From positions 6,958,961 through 7,022,960 of the forward strand of contig CM055111.1 of the NCBI GenBank assembly GCA_029204225.1: DNA of 64,000 nucleotides, in the 5' to 3' direction. Shown here one piece after another: positions 44,640 to 57,183 of the stretch. Below the pieces are notes generated by a model, which was not told the DNA's origin, did not search any database, and worked only from the letters and a program-made list of their open reading frames with translations. The position numbers and the translations under genes are program-made. Each line of letters begins with the position of its first letter. The stretch's first letter is position 1. This DNA is from Diphasiastrum complanatum (taxonomy: Eukaryota > Streptophyta > Lycopodiopsida > Lycopodiales > Lycopodiaceae).

Positions 44640-45649
44640 CTTGTGCTAGGAAGAATCATGATGTCTGTTTTGGTTGGAACATCACGATGAATGACATACT
44701 ACGGAGACTGAGAAGGAAGTATTGGTAGAAGACATGAGGAGAGTAGACAAATACTAAGAGTAAAGAGCACAAGAGTGTATCAGAAGGCTGGAAGAAAGTT
44801 TTGGTCACTGGAAAATTTGACAAGAGCTTCACTAGCACAAGTGAGAAATGAAATTGAATTCAGCACTTTTATAGGTGAATTTGGAGGGTCCATTAGACAA
44901 AGTACTAGTTTGGTTCCTCAGTTTTGGACAAAAATTTGTAGGCATGTTCACTACTGTAAAATTAGCTTCCAAACAACTCAACAAAGGTTTTTGAACATCT
45001 GAAGTGATCCGCAAAGGTTCCGAAGATCTGGCGAAGTTAATTATTTGCCTAAGAACATCCTTCGCCTAGGTACTAGAGAGAATAAAAATTTTCAAGATTT
45101 GAACCTATGTCCATCTAATTTTGGCATTATGAATCCATCTATCAGGTCGACGAAGGTCAATAAAGACTGTAAGATGCGCTCGGTGAAGGTTTTCAAAATG
45201 ATAAACTGTTGAACATTTGTCTGATCTCAAAACAGGTAGTAACTCTACTAAAGAACCTTTGCCCAACTCAATATAGGTAAATATGAGGTGGATGCATAAT
45301 CTGGTAACTCGACGAAGGTTTCTAAGATTGTATGTACAAGAAATGACTCAAAAAATAAATTTCTGTCATTTTTTCATAAAGAAATTGATTTTTGAAAATA
45401 CTTTCTTTCAACTTTTTCTGATCTGATGATTTTTTTCTTTTTTTGACTTTTGCTCATCATTTTTTTTCTCTATCTTTTTCCAAAAAAAAAAACCCAACCA
45501 AATAGTGAAAAACAAATAAATTGTAAAACAACAAAAGTAAAAATGATAAGGTGTCGGATCATGCAGTTTGAAGTGGCTGTCAAAATTTGCGTAGTCGGTT
45601 GCCATTCACCGGAGTATCAAATCGTTTTCTATCCAAACACTTTAAAATA
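44640..45649. other. Stretch without a recognised gene
   Basis: Contains several CGAAGGTTT/CGAAGGTC words between 45000 and 45330 in a loosely repetitive pattern. No coding features. Confidence 0.35.
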
Positions 45650-47050
45650 ACGGCTCCATAGTTCAATGTTTATTTCACCTTGTACGGTCTTTCACTTGTA
45701 AACTTCGATTTAATACTAGATCTCCTTCCTTCAGATCCCTTTTTGTGTAATTGACGATCGTGCTATGCCTTGCGACAGGCTTTCTCTGATGCTAATGCAT
45801 GAACTGCCATCAATATGGTTTCAGAAATTTTTTGTAAAGCCTCATGACTCTTTGTAAGGATTTTGCATCATCCAACAATTCCATTGTTGCTATGCGTAAG
45901 GATGGTACTAAGAATTCAATCGACATCACTGCATCTAGACCATAGACAAGCTGGAATGGTGTTTGATTTGTACTACCTTTGTAAGCTATTCTGAATGCCC
46001 ATAATGTTGCATGTAGTTTATGTTCCCAATCAGAACGACTTGCTTCCACCATTTTTGTCATAATGTTGTAGAGAATCTTGTTGGAAGATTTAGCTTGGCC
46101 ATTACCCCTCGAATAATACGGAGTACTAGACCAATGAATAACAAAAAAGTCTTCCAACAGACACTTTATCATTTCAATATTTACAAGTGTGTTCCACGAT
46201 CACTTACGATCTTGATAGGACATCCAAACCTAACATTAATGTGCTCATACAAGAACTTAGTCGTACATTTCGCATCTGTAACTCAAACTGCTTTTGCTTT
46301 AACCCACTTGGTCATATAATTTGTTGCAACGATGATGTATCGAGCTTGAGATTCTCTTGTCGCAGGATGAATAGGATCAACATAGTCAAGGCCCCATTTT
46401 TCAAACGGTGCTTTTGATAGAACTGGATGCAAAGGTTCATAATTTTGCTATGTAGGACGACGTGCGCGTCGACAAACATTACATGACTGAAGTGTAGGCC
46501 ACCAACATCATGATTGCAAAAGTTTGCGAATAGTGATATCTGTTGAAAAATGTCTCCCGCCCATTCCATCATGTGAAAACATGATTAGTTCAGGTACTTC
46601 ATGCGGCAAAACACATCTTCTCAAAACATCATTCATTCCTCGACGATATAATTGGCCTACAATCAATTGATAAGGTTGTGCCTTTAGAATCAATTGTCTC
46701 TTTTGTACTTTTGTCAAGGAGTCATTGGGTTGGCCTAGCATCAGATATTTAACAATATATGTTGTCCACTCAGGTACTACTTCAACATAGAACAATGCAA
46801 CATCTGGTAGTTCAATAAAAGTAGCCATCTTGCAATATGCCCCGTATTACATGTCTTGTTCACTAAATAAAGTAACGGTTGGTCATCAGTATAAAATGCA
46901 AAATGTGTTACCATTAGATAATGCTGAAACTTCTCCACAGAAAAAAACCATCACCAACGCTTCTCGTTTTGTTGTCGAATAATTCTTCTCAAGATCTGTA
47001 AGCTGTCTACTTGCAAACCTGATGGGATAATCTTTCTTGTATTCACTTGG
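45650..47050 (-). pseudogene. Ty3/gypsy RNase H and integrase, decayed
   Basis: Reading right to left on the minus strand. RNase H comes first: YPIRFASRQLTDLEKNYSTT with REALVMVF near 47030-46950, then FAFYTDDQPLLYLVNKTC and GHIARWLLLL. The integrase zinc-binding domain follows at 46690-46440 (LYRRGMNDVLRRCVLPHEVP, then H-GGRHFSTDITIRKLLQS, then C-x2-C-like remains). The integrase core is open at 46172-45810 (SSTPYYSRGNGQAKSSNKIL, DWEHKLHATLWAFRIAYKGS, TPFQLVYGLDAVMSIEF). A post-core RPYKV trace lies near 45690. Frame changes are present near 46550 and 46300. No LTRs found. Relative of the fragments at 1785-2515 and 27270-27800. Confidence 0.82.
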
Positions 47051-47059
47051 TTATGTGAA

Positions 47060-47629
47060 CACGAACAATGATATACAAAGTTATGTGTCTCCTCATCTAC
47101 AGTGGTTGCTAGACTGCAGTATCACATTCCAATTATATTTTTCAGAGATAGAATATGCTCTCATACAGGTATGTATATGGCAAGTAACTTCATAAAGAGA
47201 TCAAACGATAGGTTATACATATTTATAAACTCTCTTTACTAAGCTATGGGTAGATGCTTTATTTCAAATTTAGATAAATGCTGATTGGCATTGCTTGTGT
47301 TCCTACTGCCATTATGTCAGAAACTAGAATCGAACTCGCTCACTGTCACAATTTGAAGGAAATGTCTCTCGTAACAAATATGACCTCTCACAGGATTCAC
47401 TTGTGACTTCTATTCAGATTAGTGTTGCAAAACCTTTTTGGGTTGTTGGTTTACAATGCATTGTTGGGGTTTACACAAAGAGTAGTAAATAAAGACAATC
47501 AGACGTAAGACTAGGAATAGGAAAAATGTTTTGTTTATGCCTATTGCAGGTTAATATCTCAGATTTTGGTCTTCTAAAGTAAATATGCCTAGATAATTAT
47601 GGCTACGAACTTTATGGTTTTTGGTTCTT
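47060..47629. other. Stretch without a recognised gene
   Basis: AT-rich with no recognised domain or repeat border. Confidence 0.3.
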
Positions 47630-47977
47630 GTTCCCATCAATAAATGCTAAAACCAATAACACAAGTATTGATAACCTAAGTGCCCTTAATGCACATGGAT
47701 TTGTGCAAGGGATTGCTTCACTCGTAGGGATCGATACAACATGGAATTGCCTTGGTCCTAATGCAAGTGTTAGGGTAAGATACTTGGCCAATATAATTTT
47801 ACGCAAGTATGGTCTTTTTTTTTAAAAGACACGACTAGTATTAAGAATAAATATAATAGTGCGATTGCTGGCAGACTCTTGGAAAGCACGGATATGCTCA
47901 GAAGCGTCGATAATGATACTTTATCTAACATAGGTGCAAATATTGGTATGGCATGGATTTTCCCCATATTTGAGTAA
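47630..47977 (+). CDS. Two exon-like segments of an unrecognised gene
   Basis: The first reads NTSIDNLSALNAHGFVQGIA and SLVGIDTTWNCLGPNASVR and is followed by TTAGG-GTAAGATAC, a good 5' splice site near 47774. The second, from about 47838, reads NKYNSAIAGRLLESTDMLRS and DNDTLSNIGANIGMAWIFPI and ends in TAA at 47975-47977. Only about 65 bases separate them, which is short for a plant intron. Both look like real protein, but I cannot name it. No further exons were found on either side. Confidence 0.3.
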
Positions 47978-48459
47978 CGATCCATGCTATCCCCTATTTG
48001 TAAAATGCAAACTATTTAACACTATAGTCATTTTTCAAGTACACATGTTGCTATTCTGAAAATTGATATGGACAAGTACCATAAAACTGATCAGGATGGT
48101 GTAATGTCCTGATACGGTGATAATATGGGAATGCCTATCATGATTAATCATCTTAAATAGAGAAGACTGGACTACATTTTTTCATCAAATACTTCAAGCT
48201 GTTAAGCTGCAAAACTTATTTTGTACATGGATAGCAACTAACATTCAGCGTTGACACTTGTCTTTCTCACTATGCTAACTTGTGCAGTTTTGTGTGGTGG
48301 GGATGGTGGCAGGTACCAATTGGATGTCTTGAAATATGTTTCGGTTTATGGTGCTTTTTTTAAAGTACTGTATGCTTTTAGCTATGTTTTACTTTGTTGG
48401 TTATAAATAACAGCTTAAAAAGATTTGGTCTTGCTTTTGCAAGAGGAGCTATGTTTTGT

Positions 48460-48462
<3 letters not shown>

Positions 48463-48539
<77 letters not shown>
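48463..48539 (+). repeat. (CT)n tract
   Basis: Uninterrupted 77-base CT/TC run, about 300 bases before an aspartic protease fragment. Confidence 0.9.
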
Positions 48540-48542
<3 letters not shown>

Positions 48543-48846
48543 GACTTGTTGTTCATTAAGTAAGATCTCTTTATTCTGTTTAAGTGTTCATTGGTGTACA
48601 ATGGAATAAATGTATGGCTCAATACATAAATATGCTAATTTAAATCAGGCTAAAGCAAACATTATGTTTTTTTCTATCAAGTACAATCATGTGTGCACTG
48701 ATTGAGGAGTAGAGTGAAAAGAGATGTTGATTCTTAGATTCATTAGTTTTCTGGCTTAACTACTAAATCGCTTTTGTCAGTATATAACATGGGAGAACAA
48801 TATCATTTATACTGCACATAATTCTTAAAATTGAGTTCACTGAGTC

Positions 48847-49340
48847 ATGACAAGAACTAGAATTGAAGGAAATTATGAGAATGCATCAACATTGGAATCA
48901 CCTTTTACATATGATGGTTTCATATATGATGGAGTCTATTTGATGGTGATTACATTGGGAAGTCCAAGCCAAGAACTTCAACTCTCTTTTGACATAGAGG
49001 TTGACATGACTTGGATGGGATGCAAGCATGATGTCACTGTGAGTGAGTAGATTAATCATGTACAAGGTTCTTCCTTGTCCATATCAACCATGTCAAGCTG
49101 AGGGAATTGATGTTGTATGTATCATAAACATGGAATATCTAAATAATTTTAGCTCCTTAAGCACCTTAGCATATGACACTCTCACAATAAAGTCATTGGA
49201 TGGAAGTATTCAAGAATTAAAAAATTTCATGTTTTTGTGAGCAGATCATTTTTTAGGTCAATTCAGTCGTCAAGTCTTTGTAGGCATGAGCAGATCTCTC
49301 AACTTATTTTCATCTCAGCCATCGACAAATGGCCCATTAG
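48847..49340 (+). pseudogene. Nepenthesin-type aspartic protease fragment, second copy
   Basis: Closely related to 38694-39305: IEGNYENASTLESPFTYDGF, YLMVITLGSPSQELQLSFDI and the damaged active site FDIEVDMTWMGC. After a frame change come YKVLPCPYQPCQ and EYLNNFSSLSTLAYDTLTIK at 49043-49240. A last trace, FSRQVFVGMSRSLNLFSSQ, lies near 49260-49320. Unlike the first copy it continues past the point where block B interrupts that copy, which shows what the uninterrupted sequence looked like. The propeptide and start are missing. Confidence 0.65.
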
Positions 49341-49737
49341 GTCCAAAATATTGTTGAGATTCAAGGTGGGGTGATGCATAATTCGGTACTATTGTCAAAC
49401 TGACTTGGGCCACTTGATTGTTGTATGGACCTAGTGGTGCTGGTAGTGTTATACATTGGTGATTCATCGCTAGTCCAAGTTGTAATGCCACATTTGGTTC
49501 CCCATGATGATATGGATATGAGGTCTAGAACTGAGCCCTCTTTTGTTTTCTAATCTCAAGGTTAAATAGACAAAATGAAGTTTGGTGTGAGGATGCTTTA
49601 CACATATGGCAATATCTATGTGTCAGCTTGAGATTTTGTTTCAAAACCAGACACTCATTAGAGGTATGGTTCCCGGGTACAGATTGGACACCATAAGTTT
49701 TATCTTCTTGGATATTGTTGTGGGTCCTCTTTTGCAA
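49300..49737 (-). pseudogene. Gag-like fragment with a CCHC knuckle
   Basis: Minus-strand frame of about 146 codons with one stop (TAG after KQKRAQF). It has YCHMCKASSHQTSFC, a C-x2-C-x4-H-x4-C zinc knuckle, preceded by GNHTSNECLVLKQN and followed by a Pro/Gln-rich tail (LPAPLGPYNNQVAQVSL). This arrangement is found near the end of Ty3-type gag proteins. The N-terminal part (49915-49700) is in another frame. It overlaps the end of the aspartic protease fragment on the opposite strand. Confidence 0.5.
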
Positions 49738-49919
49738 TAGATGGTGATGTTACAACAACACCTTGCAAAGCCTTTAGTTTTTGATCAAACGGGGTTGAAA
49801 TTGTTCCATCTACAATTCGTGAAGTTTGGTAATTTGCTCCATCAGCAAAGCATTTGAAATATTGGAAGTATTGGAGGTAGATGCAATAGAAGGAGTTGGA
49901 TGGTGGGAGTTGCATGTGA

Positions 49920-50566
49920 AGATTCTGTCAATCATTAAGACCCAAAATCATATCTTGATCTTCGGTTAGAAAGATAACACAACATTCATCAATGCCAATG
50001 TAGAAAACCAATATCTACTCAATGAAAGAGATGCAAACTCAACTCGATCTTGATCAAACATCAAACATAAGATATTATGAAGTTGTTGTCCGCACAAAAC
50101 AGTAAGCTATTGTATTTCACACGTGTGGATCTGAATATCTACCAATCAAAGCATTCTACACACAAGATTGCAAGATATCACCAATATAGTGCACCAATGG
50201 ATAGATGAACCCAAAAGAACTCATGTATGAGTTATACATTTTTTCTCAAATTTTTCTTACACATGGACCCATCAAAACACTCAAATTTGAAATCTACATA
50301 ATGTTCTAAGTCCACATTAAAAATGGCATAACGTTTAATTGGTAAGTCCGATTTTAATAGAGTTTGCTGCATTGGGAAGTGCTCCAATGATATCTTAGCG
50401 GACATACTTTTGAGCTACAGTTAAAAAGTTATGGCAAGTCAAAGCTATTAGATGAAAATAGTGCTATAATATTTTAATAATTCTAAAGGGATATTTGCAC
50501 AAATTTATATAAGGCCCTTTTGGAGCTCAAAACTTCTTTAATAGCTTTTTGGCACTTTTTCCAACA
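49920..50566. other. Stretch ending in a probable LTR
   Basis: The last 200-250 bases before the primer-binding site at 50567 should be the 3' part of a Copia-type LTR; it ends CCAACA. The stretch near 50405-50475 resembles 6600-6660. The LTR start could not be placed. Confidence 0.4.
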
Positions 50567-50578
50567 TGGTATCAGAGC
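50567..50578 (+). other. Primer-binding site (initiator Met tRNA type)
   Basis: TGGTATCAGAGC directly after CCAACA, the expected LTR end. No gag follows on this strand; 500 bases on, a minus-strand Copia fragment begins. Confidence 0.75.
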
Positions 50579-51054
50579 TTATACAGTTTCAGCACCAACA
50601 TAATATCAAAGTATAATTTTCTTTAGAACATGATTCTATTGATATGCTAAAATAATTTGTTGGGAATTTCAAAGAATTCCTTAGGGCATGAATCTATATC
50701 TATCGGATTCGAAATACCAACCAATTTAGTGTTTCCTAGCTTCACCTTCGCTTGAACTCTACTTGAAGGCTCAAATTCATGCAATTCCCTTCACACATGA
50801 CAAAGTACAGACTGCCACAGGCAAGGTACAGTACCTGAACTTCCAAATCAATCTCACAAATCCAAATTACTAAACACAAATGGCAAATATCAAACATTTA
50901 GATCACCAACAAGATTGGTAGATTGAAAACCAATTTTCTACTCATAAATTGATGGAGAAGCCATCACGTAGCTCGGATCTGAGTATTTCAGGGCTTCTTT
51001 GTACTTTTCATAACCTAATCCTAACATACAACCTAATTTCTAACTGGATATACA

Positions 51055-52214
51055 CTAATTAGGGTCCTTGATCTTGAGATCCACAAACACTGAGAAACAT
51101 ATTATTTTTAGCTCCCATTTCATCTCTGTACTTCGAAAGTCAAACATTATTCGTCTGGATATAATGAAGTGAGAGGTTGCTCCCAAATCAAGGATTACCT
51201 CTTGTGTGTCAGATGTCGAGGTTGCACATACATCTGTGCATAGATAGGTTGCTGAACTATTCAACCTTTATTTGCCCATCTTTGAGATTTCGGGCTCTTC
51301 GACGTAGAATGAACTATTGTGGTTCTCCCGTTTGTCTTGAAGTTGCTTGTTCCTCGAATTCTGGCAAAAGTCCACAATTGCATGATCTTTCTTGTGTCAA
51401 TGGATACATTCAATCGTTGGATTTAGCCAACATGAATCAGTTGAGTGTCCTTGCATTTGCATCTCACGCATGTCTTCCTTTCGTTGTCCTGCTGCCTTGG
51501 CTTTTCTTTGTTCTTTCATTTGCCTTTGGTGGCTCCCTATGTCTGCTGATCTCGATCCTACTTTTGATATGACTCTCTCTTAGGCTTGAACTGTTTCTTC
51601 AGCTTCTCCTTGTTGTTGTAGAGAGCCTGATCAGAGGTGTCCTTGTGACTAAGGTGCTCACAAGCTTTGACTTCTTCTTGAATCTTGATCACTATTTTTT
51701 CAAGATCCATCTCTGGATCTTTCGCTAGCAACATTTGGGTGGTCTAGAAGGATTTTGGTAAAGCTCATAGCAAATAGGTGAGCTGCTTCTCTGCTGATAT
51801 GACATTATTTGTTCTGGCATTGTGTAATGAAAGGAACATATCCTTCATTTTTCTGATAAAGGATGTGAGGTCTTTGCCATCCCATTGTAGGTTCGTCAAC
51901 TGATCTTCAAGAAGCATTATCTGGCTACGTGATTTCGCATGGAATCTGTTAAGCAATGTATCCCACATCTTTGTTGCATTAGAGAGTGTTGTGAGGTCAA
52001 GTGTCAAGCTATCTTTGATGGATGAAGACAACACGACTACTGCCTTGTCATTCTTTTTTCTCCATTCTTGTAGCCCTTTGCTGATGGTTGTTGTCATTTC
52101 TTTGGTGCCATCTACCCAGGGCCATAGACCTTCTCCCTTTATGGTGAGAGAGGTCTTCACCTTCCATGATAGAAAATTAGACCCAGCTGAGTCAAGGACT
52201 GTGCATATTTTCAC
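51055..52214 (-). pseudogene. Copia gag and protease fragment
   Basis: Open gag frame 52214-51765: FLSWKVKTSLTIKGEGLWPW, WRKKNDKAVVVLSSSIKDSL, MWDTLLNRFHAKSRSQIMLL, DLTSFIRKMKDMFLSLHNA. The knuckle region near 51440 is damaged (MQGHSTDSCWLNP with the first cysteines changed). The protease at about 51210-51150 reads EVILDLGATSHFIIS, where the active site DSGA has become DLGA. It then decays at 51055. Integrase and reverse transcriptase are absent. The matching primer-binding site is 126 bases upstream at 52340-52351. Confidence 0.82.
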
Positions 52215-52339
52215 CTATATGTTACTTATAGATGCCATTCTTGTGAACTGTGCTTGTTATCTAGTTTCTTGTTTTGAATGTTCAATCTCTTAGATCTGAT
52301 AGCTCTGAAGCTATATTAGCACTCTAATAGGAGCAAGAG

Positions 52340-52351
52340 GCTCTGATACCA
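52340..52351 (-). other. Primer-binding site of the gag fragment at 51055-52214
   Basis: Minus strand TGGTATCAGAGC. The plus strand continues with C-TGAAAGAAGAATG, so the LTR probably runs right from 52353. Its outer end is not found before the GA tract at 53267. Confidence 0.75.
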
Positions 52352-53263
52352 CTGAAAGAAGAATGTGTGTTCTGAAGCCACTATTTGGAAAGAGACCCAT
52401 ATGGAATTCGATTTTGTCTACCGGCTATTCCCTACAAGATAAGATCTACAATCCTATATAGTGTAGACAGACACTGTTGACCTACGATATAATTCATTTA
52501 AAAATTCGACCAAAATGAACCAGTGTGCAGAATAAGAATAAACAACTGAACATGTATAGACAACAATCAAACAGCCAAGTATTCGAGATCATTCAAGATG
52601 AAACTACCTGTGCATTTAAGCTGATGTATTATCAATGATCCTTTCTTGTAAGAGCACTGTTGTGACAAACCCACACAGCGTGTCGGCGCAATAGAAGCTA
52701 TTTCTCTCACAGATAATGTCAGATTGTCTTGCTTACTAGCAAACTTCTTGGATATCGGTTGGCACTTTTATGCCTAGTTCACATTGGTATTCAACCAATT
52801 TGATGTTCAATAGATTCTCTCATCTCCGATTTGCTTATATGGATGGAGAGGGAAAAGGGTTTAATCTAATCTCTAATTACAAGAACGGTTGGTTAGGCAT
52901 GTTCCAACGGTACTCAGATTGCCTTCAACATCATCCATGGAGGTGGACGTCCTCGTGTACTCGTTTGATCTTGGTTGTACTTGGAGCGTGAAGATCCATT
53001 GACTTTCGATCTTCGGAGGTTGTTCGGCTTCATGTCTTGTTCGGGCTTCATGTCTTGTTCGGGCTTCACCTTCGCCTTCAAGCTCCTTTGACCTTCGTCT
53101 TCGAGTGTCCTTCAACTGAAACCGTTATGTGGAGGTATGAACTAGGGCGGATTCTGCTTGTGGGGGTAGTTCCCTTGTAGTTCTACAAACTCAAATTCGA
53201 AAGCTAACAAAGCTTTGTGGGTAGAAACATTTTGTTTATTCAAATACCATTATTGAATCCTTT

Positions 53264-53482
<219 letters not shown>

Positions 53483-53520
53483 TTTTTTGATCCATTGCAA
53501 GACAATTTCTCAAGTGAAGA

Positions 53521-54250
53521 TGACTTCTTTAGGTTCCATTTTGTTGGAGCATGGTGAGAGATTGAATACCTCCAATTATACAATTTGGAAGGTGAGGATG
53601 GAATCCATTTTGGTACTCCAAGATGTGATGGAGATTGTGCTAGGACTTGAGGAGGAGCCTCAAGTGCTCCAAGAGGTCCAGAAGTACAAGAAGAGGGATA
53701 GGATGGCCCTACATATCATAAAGATGAATGTTTCCAATGAGGTGTTGAGGGAGATTGGCTCATGTACCTCATCCAATGAGGCTTGGGACACATTGAAATC
53801 CATCTATGAGGCAAGGATCAAGATTGCTCACACTAAGGAATCAAACTTTTCAAAGGCTTCCAAAGGAGTGATGAGAGTGTCTCAAACTATGTTTTGAGAG
53901 TCAAAGATCTTCATAGAGAGCTTGCTTGCATAGGAGACAACCTCAATCCAAAAGAGTTAGTGCAACTGATCCTAATGGGTTGAAGGAAGAGTTTGACAAC
54001 CTTGTTCAATCTTATGCAATCAAGGAGGAGCTTTCGAGCTTGGAGGCACTATAAGGAGTTCTCATTTCCACGGAGTGTAGGCAAGAGAACAAGCTTATGA
54101 GGATCAATCAACTTTCCTTGAAGAATGATGGAGATGAAGGCATACTCACAAAGGACAAGCCAAGAGGAAGGGGCAAAGAGCATCATCAACATTTCAAGAA
54201 GGACAAGCCAAAGGAGGAGAGTGATGAGGAGTTATCACAACCATCTGCTT
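53521..54250 (+). pseudogene. Copia gag fragment beside the GA tract
   Basis: ATG at 53521: MTSLGSILLEHGERLNTSNY, TIWKVRMESILVLQDVMEIV, VSNEVLREIGSCTSSNEAWD, TLKSIYEARIKIAHTKE. It then changes frame with SNYVLRVKDLHRELACIGDN and a stop after LVQLILMG, and ends in a Lys-rich tail near 54230. Related to the gag at 29765. No pol domain follows directly. Confidence 0.82.
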
Positions 54251-54259
54251 CTAGCTTTA

Positions 54260-54899
54260 CTATCAGTGTTATTACTATTAGTTTGGGAATATACTTCCCT
54301 CTCCTCTCCTACGGGCCCAAGAAAAAAAAATTATGCAGTAAATTTATTTCCACAGTTTTCTATATTTTTCTACGAGCACTCCAATGTTTCATGGATTCCA
54401 ACAATTCTATAAAATTCAATTTTGAGTTTTTTTTTTTAAACCCCCCCTTCCTAAGTTGTAATTAATCCCTTTTTCCTAAATTCTCGTTAAATTTCCATAA
54501 CTTTTTAGTGTGAGCTCCGATTCCATTGCTGTAAAAATGGAAAGTGGTCAAAACGACGAGCCTGACACTGAGAAGTTATCAAAATTTTGTAATTATTATT
54601 ATTTATTTATTTATTTTTCTTTTTAAGATCCCTTTTTATCCTTAGTCAAATTTTCTTGTATTTTATTTGCTTCTTTTTAAATCCTCATATCGTTTCTGTC
54701 TGAGCTCAGAATTCAATGCGATAAAAAACAAAAATGTTCAGTTTCACATGACTACAAATTTTTTCCATTCTCAGTTTCACTCATCGTAGAAATTTGAGGT
54801 TAAGTGGGTAAAAAAGAGAGCATTTCAGCTACTATCAGAGTCCATTGCACATAAACTTTAGCTTAGTATACCGTAACAAGTCCTTCATTTCTCGAGATA
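54260..54899. other. AT-rich stretch without a recognised gene
   Basis: Contains poly-T and TTTA runs near 54430 and 54600. No coding features. Confidence 0.35.
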
Positions 54900-55520
54900 G
54901 ATGTGGATTCTGATTTTGTGTACATAGATGACGGTGACTCCGAATACGAAGATCAAAATAATTATGATTTTGAAGATTAATATTATGAACACAACGATGA
55001 TGAATCCAATCAATGCGGCAAATCCAATCAGTGCGAACAAGAGTCATATGGAGACTATTTGGAACATAATGAAAAACATTTTGATGACAATCAGAACGTC
55101 ATCATTACAAATATCCTTATGTCGACCAATATTTCCAGCCTATGGTGGAAACAATTTTTCACAAGTTTGATGGTAGAATTGCTCATATGGATGTGAGAGT
55201 ATGGTTGGACAACTTTTACAGGTATTTTCAATCATATCCAAGCAGTGACCATGACAAGATTCAATATGCAGGAACATACCTTGATGGATCTGCAACTGGT
55301 GGCAATATTGGATGCAATATGAAGAACCTAATGTTACCATTGATAAATGGCCAACCTTTATACAAAAATACATCGAAGAATTTGAATGCATAGATGGCCA
55401 AGTATGGCATTCTACCCAAAAACCATCTACTGCTGAGATTTATTACAATGACTTCCAACAGATAAGGACAAATATGGTTATTCGATGGAGAAATTTAACA
55501 CAATGCACTTTATTTTAGAC
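54900..55520 (+). pseudogene. Ty3-type gag (Retrotrans_gag-like) fragment
   Basis: A frame rich in Asp/Glu/Asn at 54910-55060 is followed by FHKFDGRIAHMDVRVWLDNF, YFQSYPSSDHDKIQYAGTYL, DGSATG and, after a frame change, WPTFIQKYIEEF. This corresponds to the F.G....WL..ME.YF......KV..A..YL.G.A..W motif of Ty3-type gag. The tail (55312-55518) is frameshifted. A Ser/Asp-rich frame at 55764-56003 may be the decayed gag C-terminus. It is joined to a Copia reverse transcriptase at 56045, so two element classes meet here. Confidence 0.55.
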
Positions 55521-56044
55521 TTGAAGCCTGAAACAAGAGCTTGTTTATCTAAGAATATATATTAGGAGACTTGAATAATGTCACTATCTGACATACGATC
55601 TCATGTTCATACCATAGACCATGAACTGAACAAGGGTCAACATGCAACTGCATTTGAATACTTAACTCCATTAGAGCGCACTTTGGAGATATGTCGGTCG
55701 TTGAATATCTAGAACATTATAAGGTAGTTACAAAAGCTGAAGGATCAGGACAAAGCACCTAAGGTGGAAAAAACTCTTAATCTAGGAATCCAGAAAAATG
55801 ATAGGCCAAATGATTGTTGTGAATCATCATCAACATCATCAGAGGATAAATTGGAAGTACGAAACGATGATAAAGATAATTCTTCGTCAACATCATCAAT
55901 GAATGAATCAAAAGTGCAACATGATGAAGAAGTGAAACTATCGACAATGGAAAAGCTCGTTCAGCAAATAGACCAACCAACTTTATCAACAACTCTTGAT
56001 TGATAAATTGAATTAACAAGAGATGGCCAATAAACATTTATGCA

Positions 56045-57183
56045 ATGCTATGGAATGTACACAGGATTGGCAATATAAATGTAATTCCCAGTTTGAATTC
56101 AGCAAGATATGTGCCAGGAAGCTCTACTTCTACATCAGAAGAGTTTTGTGGATTCAGTGGCGAACCGCAGACATTCGAGGAAGCAATTGAATGTCCAGAG
56201 AAGGACAAATGGATCCAAGCCATGAATGAGGACATGGAATCCATGAGAAAGAACCAGGTATGGATGTTGCAGCCATTGCTAGATAAGCAAAAGGCTATGA
56301 AATGCAAATGGGTATACAAGCTAGAGTATGGACCAAATGGAGATGTCTCAAAGTATAAGGCAAGACTTGTAGCGAAGGGATTCTCTCAGAAATATGATAT
56401 TGACTATTTTGAGACCTTCTCTCCTATAGTGAGATATTCATCCCTATGTTTACTATGTGCATATGCAGCTGCCTATGACCTCAGGATCTACATTGTGGAC
56501 GAGAAGACATCCTTCTTGCATGGTGAGTTAGACAAAGAGGTCTACATGGATCAACTCCTAGGATATGTCTTGAATTCATTTCCTAATCATGCTTGCAGAA
56601 TGCAGAGTATCTATGGTCTGAAGAAGTCGGCTCGACAATGGTACAAGAAGAAAGATCAAGCCTTGAAATCCTTGGGATTCAAGCGACTAATGGCTGATTC
56701 CAATGTCTATGTAAGAATTACAGATGGGAAGATCATCATTGTGGCTGTGTATGTGGACAACACTCTGATACTCTACAAGAGTGAGAAGCTAATTGTTGAA
56801 GTGAAGAATGATATCTCGAAACATTTTGAGATTGTAGATCTGGGAGAAGCAAGGTGTTACCTTGGCTTGCAGATTGACAGGGACTATGAGAGAGGTAAGT
56901 TGTACCTTCATTAGTCCAGATATACCCAGAAAATCCTAGAAGATTTTGGGATGCTGAATTGCAAAGGAGTGAATACTCCAATGCTTGCATGGACAGTACT
57001 GACGAACGAAAATTGTTTGAGGATTGAGGAAGAAAGGAAATTGATGTAGCTCACACCATATAGGAAACTGATAGTACCGTTGATGTACCTTGCAGATAAC
57101 ACATGTCCTGACATTGCTTAGCCATATTCAGGATGAGCCAATTCTGTCCGAATCCATGCTCAACACATTGGAAGATTGCAAAA
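56045..57183 (+). pseudogene. Copia reverse transcriptase, left arm of an inverted repeat
   Basis: Open for about 280 codons: FEEAIECPEKDKWIQAMNED, KCKWVYKLEYGPNGDVSKYK, ARLVAKGFSQKYDIDYFETF, FLHGELDKEVYMDQLLGYV, SIYGLKKSARQWYKK and VYVDNTLILYKSEKL, where the catalytic YVDD is YVDN. It then continues with stops through YLGLQIDRDYERGKLYLH, GMLNCKGVNTPML and ADNTCPDIA, up to a segment near 57183 just before RNase H. The YVDN change removes the second catalytic aspartate. From 56099 on it is mirrored on the other strand at 57783-58866. Confidence 0.9.
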
